From Mytilisepta virgata (lineage: Eukaryota; Mollusca; Bivalvia; Mytilida; Mytilidae), in contig CM051508.1 of the NCBI GenBank assembly GCA_028015205.1, forward strand, positions 17,564,001 to 17,628,000: a DNA stretch of 64,000 nt. Reading direction: 5' to 3'. Position 1 is the stretch's first letter, and the number at the start of each line of letters is the position of its first letter. A program made the translations under genes and the position numbers. A model generated the notes under the pieces. It saw only the letters and a list, made by a program, of their open reading frames with translations. It did no database searches and was not told where the DNA came from. This document shows, piece by piece, positions 61,190 to 64,000 of the stretch.

Positions 61190-61596
61190 ATAGGTGCGGC
61201 ACTGGGCGGAAATATCGATTGTAAACATTATATCTGGTACCCAAATGGTCTATAGATAGGTGATAAATATTTTTTTACTCAGTTTTTTAAATAAATTCCG
61301 GACAAACTGCTCCGCCTTGGGTTAGTTGAAGTTGCTAACTTAACTAAAATAATTCTTGGTGGTATCAAGAATCGCAATTTTAAATAAAAGTTGTGTTCTT
61401 GTTTTCTATTCATAAGCAAAGATATTTTACATGAGTGTTTTACACAGGTAAACGATGTCTTCATCCGATTATAATAAGGTAAACGTATATTCCATGTACA
61501 TTGGTTTCTTACATTATGAAGTCGAAAGAATGAACTGTTACGTGATGTAAGACATGGATATACAACATACAATGTAGGTAAACGTTGTCGTCAACT
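61190..61596. other. no gene recognised
   Basis: AT-rich sequence between the inverted-repeat unit and the Penelope-like tail; the 97-residue minus frame at 61,279-61,572 has no family features. Confidence 0.35.
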
Positions 61597-61900
61597 TACA
61601 GTGTTCCAATATCTATGATGAAGTTGGACCTGTTCCCACTGTCGTAATATTTCATGTACCTCCACCGATTTGTGACTTCCTCCGGATTGGCTTTGTTGAA
61701 CTTTTACGATGATCCCGTATACGGAGCAGGAACTGCTTAACCTTCCGTGGCACCTGGGTTCACTCCTTGTTTTTTATAGTAGTTCCCGTTGTTCATTATG
61801 TTTATTTGTTGTGCTTGTGGTTGTTCATTTGTCTTTCCGGTTTTGTCTATACCATGGATACGGTTTTTTTTTGCTCCTTTTTAGTCATTCTAATATCAAA
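61597..61900 (+). mobile_element. 5'-truncated Penelope-like element (3' tail only)
   Basis: It starts with the last RT codons (CAGTGTTCCAATATCTATGA) and the shared tail (CCGTATACGGAGCAGGAACT, TTGTGCTTGTGGTTGTTCAT). It is a second copy of the 3' end found at 39,400-39,700. Severe 5' truncation is usual for target-primed retroelements. Confidence 0.75.
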
Positions 61901-62720
61901 GCTAACAAAAAGAATTTTTTATGTTTTTTGTCTGTGTTGAAAAACAGGAATTTGTATTACTTCTAATGGATGTTATCATGTTAAAAGAATTACAACGAAT
62001 ACATAAATACTTTTTAATTTTAATTTTTACTTCTGATGTCAACGTCGCCTCCTATGACATCTTCTTTTTGCTGGTTCACATTTTGGAAGGGTTTCTGTTG
62101 TATTGCAAACTACACCTGATCCTACAGGAGGGCATCCCATTGGGATTGTACAGCCGGAATAATTTGGCGGTTCTTGAACTTTCAAAAAGAAGCACACATC
62201 GTCAATACATATATACAACTTATAAGAACGTAAAAAACCTTGTTTTTTAATATACCCAAATCTGTAATTCTGCTTGATATGCCAGGCAATTATAATAATA
62301 ATAGCGAGCGCAGAGAGCGCTATAGGAGCATATGCATTTTCTAATGATGAGTCATTTAGAAAAGTCTTTATTTAATGGGGGAGTCATATTTTGCTATATA
62401 CTAAGGATACAAAAAAGTTTAGCTAGCCTGAAACGGAAGTAAGTAAAGTAAGGGAAATTACTTGGCAATGCTTCAAATTATAATTTTAGATACAGAATCG
62501 TAATACCGGAAATGAGTTTCTGGAAAGGGCTATTGCTGTGCTCGCATCATTGGCCACGCCAACAGCATATTAGTAAAAACACAGAAAACGTAACACATGT
62601 AGATACAATAAATGTACGACCAAATAAAAAAATTATAAATGTAAATAAAATAAATGTAAGAGTAATTTAAAAACTTAAAACAATAAATGTAAAATAATAT
62701 TCCCCACTTGCGGATATTGA
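61901..62720. other. no gene recognised
   Basis: AT-rich sequence; short frames (61,921-62,250, 62,530-62,739) show only composition-driven hydrophobic residues. Confidence 0.35.
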
Positions 62721-62721
62721 G

Positions 62722-63003
62722 GTTGTCTCCCATGTACATGAGTTATCTTTCCTGACAGAAGGTGTCTTGTATTTAACATGAAGTGCAAAAATTACTTTCT
62801 GAAAATATTGAACTAGGGGAGGCCTTCATCAGACTTCGAAAAAATAATGGAAAAATATATCTAAAAACATATTATCAATTTGGGAAGAGGATATTGTTAC
62901 TAGGAAGAAAATATATTTTGCAGAAAAATGTGAATTTTGCCATTTATTTCTATGGAAGACACCTTCTTCGATGAGTAGATAACTCTGTAAATGGGAGACA
63001 ACT
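62722..63003. mobile_element. MITE-like fold-back sequence, about 280 bp
   Basis: GTTGTCTCCCATGTACATGA...GAAGGTGTCTT at 62,724-62,771 is matched in reverse complement by GAAGACACCTTCTTCGATGA ... AATGGGAGACAAC at about 62,953-63,003. Weaker pairing continues inward (TGCAAAAATTAC with GAATTTTGCCA). No coding frame is shared with transposases. Confidence 0.65.
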
Positions 63004-63417
63004 CACATGTACCAAAAATATAGAGAAAAGAGGGGGCAGATAAAATAATTGTAATATTTAAACGCAATTCGAGCGAGCTTTTTCTGTGATAAAGGGGGAT
63101 AATCAACGCGGAAGTTGTAAATAAAATGTAAACAAAGAAGATATGAATGTAACGATCGATCAAAAAACGAAATATAAATAAGTTTCACGCTTTGCTGTCA
63201 AATGATATAATAAATGTGTGTCAATAACAATGAAACAACCAATATTTAGGAATAAATCATGTACCAGGGAAAAAAGGGGGTGGTCAGGCAGGTGCTTCCA
63301 CTTACTTCCATCATTTTCTTGTGGAGGGTTCATGTATTTTCTGTTTAATGGTAGAATGTGCACAAATGAATTTAAAATTTTTTTCAATAGAAGTTAACAA
63401 CTGAACACCAGGGGGTA

Positions 63418-63554
63418 GATGTTGTATCTTGTATATTGTGTAAACAACCTTGTTCGGCCATAAGGATGTTCGCTGCTCAGTTTCAAAACAATAAGCTTTT
63501 CATAACACTTATGGCCGAACAAGGTTGTTTACACAATATACAAGATACAACATC
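63418..63554. repeat. perfect 47-bp inverted repeat with 43-base loop
   Basis: The left arm 63,418-63,464 (starts GATGTTGTATCTTGTATATT, ends CGGCCATAAG) is exactly the reverse complement of 63,508-63,554. The loop is 63,465-63,507. There is no mismatch in 47 bp in a window where other repeats are worn, so it is young or maintained. Confidence 0.9.
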
Positions 63555-64000
63555 CCTGAAAAATAATAACAACAAAATAAAACCGAAAATGTTTTAAATT
63601 ATATTGTTAGATATCAATGATTTATATATTATCTAATCAATATCGGGCCAGTTATTGTCCCGAGACTCCTTTATAGGATGAAGAGCTTATTGGCGACGAC
63701 GAACGTCAGGAAATGGCAGTGTCTCATAGGGCCATCGACCAAGATAAGCTAATGTCATAGAGTACGTTGTATATAAAAAAAAATCATCATTTTATCATTT
63801 ACATATACAAAAAACGCATGTCTAACATTTGCGGGGAAAATAATATTATGCTCTCTTGATTTTACATAGATTTATCATTGACAAGTTTTATTTTTTAAAA
63901 ACCATTAAATAATGACAAGGATTTTATAAGATATTATCAAACGGCTTATTATTCTGTATGCAAATGATTTGTTATTATGAAAAGAAAAAAACGGGTGTTA
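63555..64000. other. no gene recognised
   Basis: AT-rich end of the window with no conserved frame or repeat that I can identify. Confidence 0.35.

Overview
The window is AT-rich, intron-rich animal DNA packed with decayed transposons. It most likely comes from a bivalve mollusc, probably a mussel (Mytilus-like). The reasons are an nSTAND NTPase joined to ankyrin repeats (a combination expanded in bivalves), several dispersed repeats I associate with mussel DNA, and a mix of Ty3/gypsy, LINE, Penelope-like and fold-back elements. The species call is inference. No rRNA, tRNA, CRISPR array or prokaryotic gene was found.

Backbone (+ strand, 1,640 to about 51,200). I read one large receptor-like gene. 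Short exons with canonical splice sites and matching phases encode an extracellular stub (1,640-1,691), a transmembrane segment with a basic stop-transfer (2,732-2,841) and a cytoplasmic tail (3,624-3,806). Six copies of a 57-bp microexon follow (5,271 to 14,479), all phase 1 at both ends. About 25 kb further on, a long phase-1 exon from 40,131 encodes an nSTAND-type NTPase with Walker A and B motifs, then about 49 ankyrin repeats. The ankyrin array was expanded by near-identical 8- and 10-repeat blocks. A LINE (about 47.7-49.9 kb) separates it from a decayed distal ankyrin piece (49.9-51.2 kb). The NTPase/ankyrin exon carries a frameshift, an in-frame TGA, a TGA amplified four times and late frameshifts. 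This allele is therefore probably a pseudogene, or else is recoded or misassembled.

The 3.5-16.5 kb part of the gene is a diverged segmental triplication (tail exon plus microexon), with the first microexon block expanded to four tandem copies of about 874 bp. The later tail-exon copies have lost their acceptors, and one is split by a DNA transposon.

The large intron holds a degenerate Ty3/gypsy element on the minus strand (16,587-27,768) with 1.5-kb LTRs. Its order is gag, protease, RT/RNase H, integrase, then a C-terminal chromodomain. One LTR was later split by a 1.66-kb insertion. Next come an orientation-switching satellite (28.8-30.3 kb), two LINE fragments (31.6-36.4 kb, minus) and a broken Penelope-like RT (37-39.9 kb, plus). 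Downstream of the receptor gene, 56.8-61.2 kb is a composite unit: long inverted repeats enclose a minus-strand pseudogene of a multicopy family with cysteine motifs and no known function. The end of the window has a Penelope-like 3' tail and two fold-back sequences, one a perfect 47-bp hairpin.
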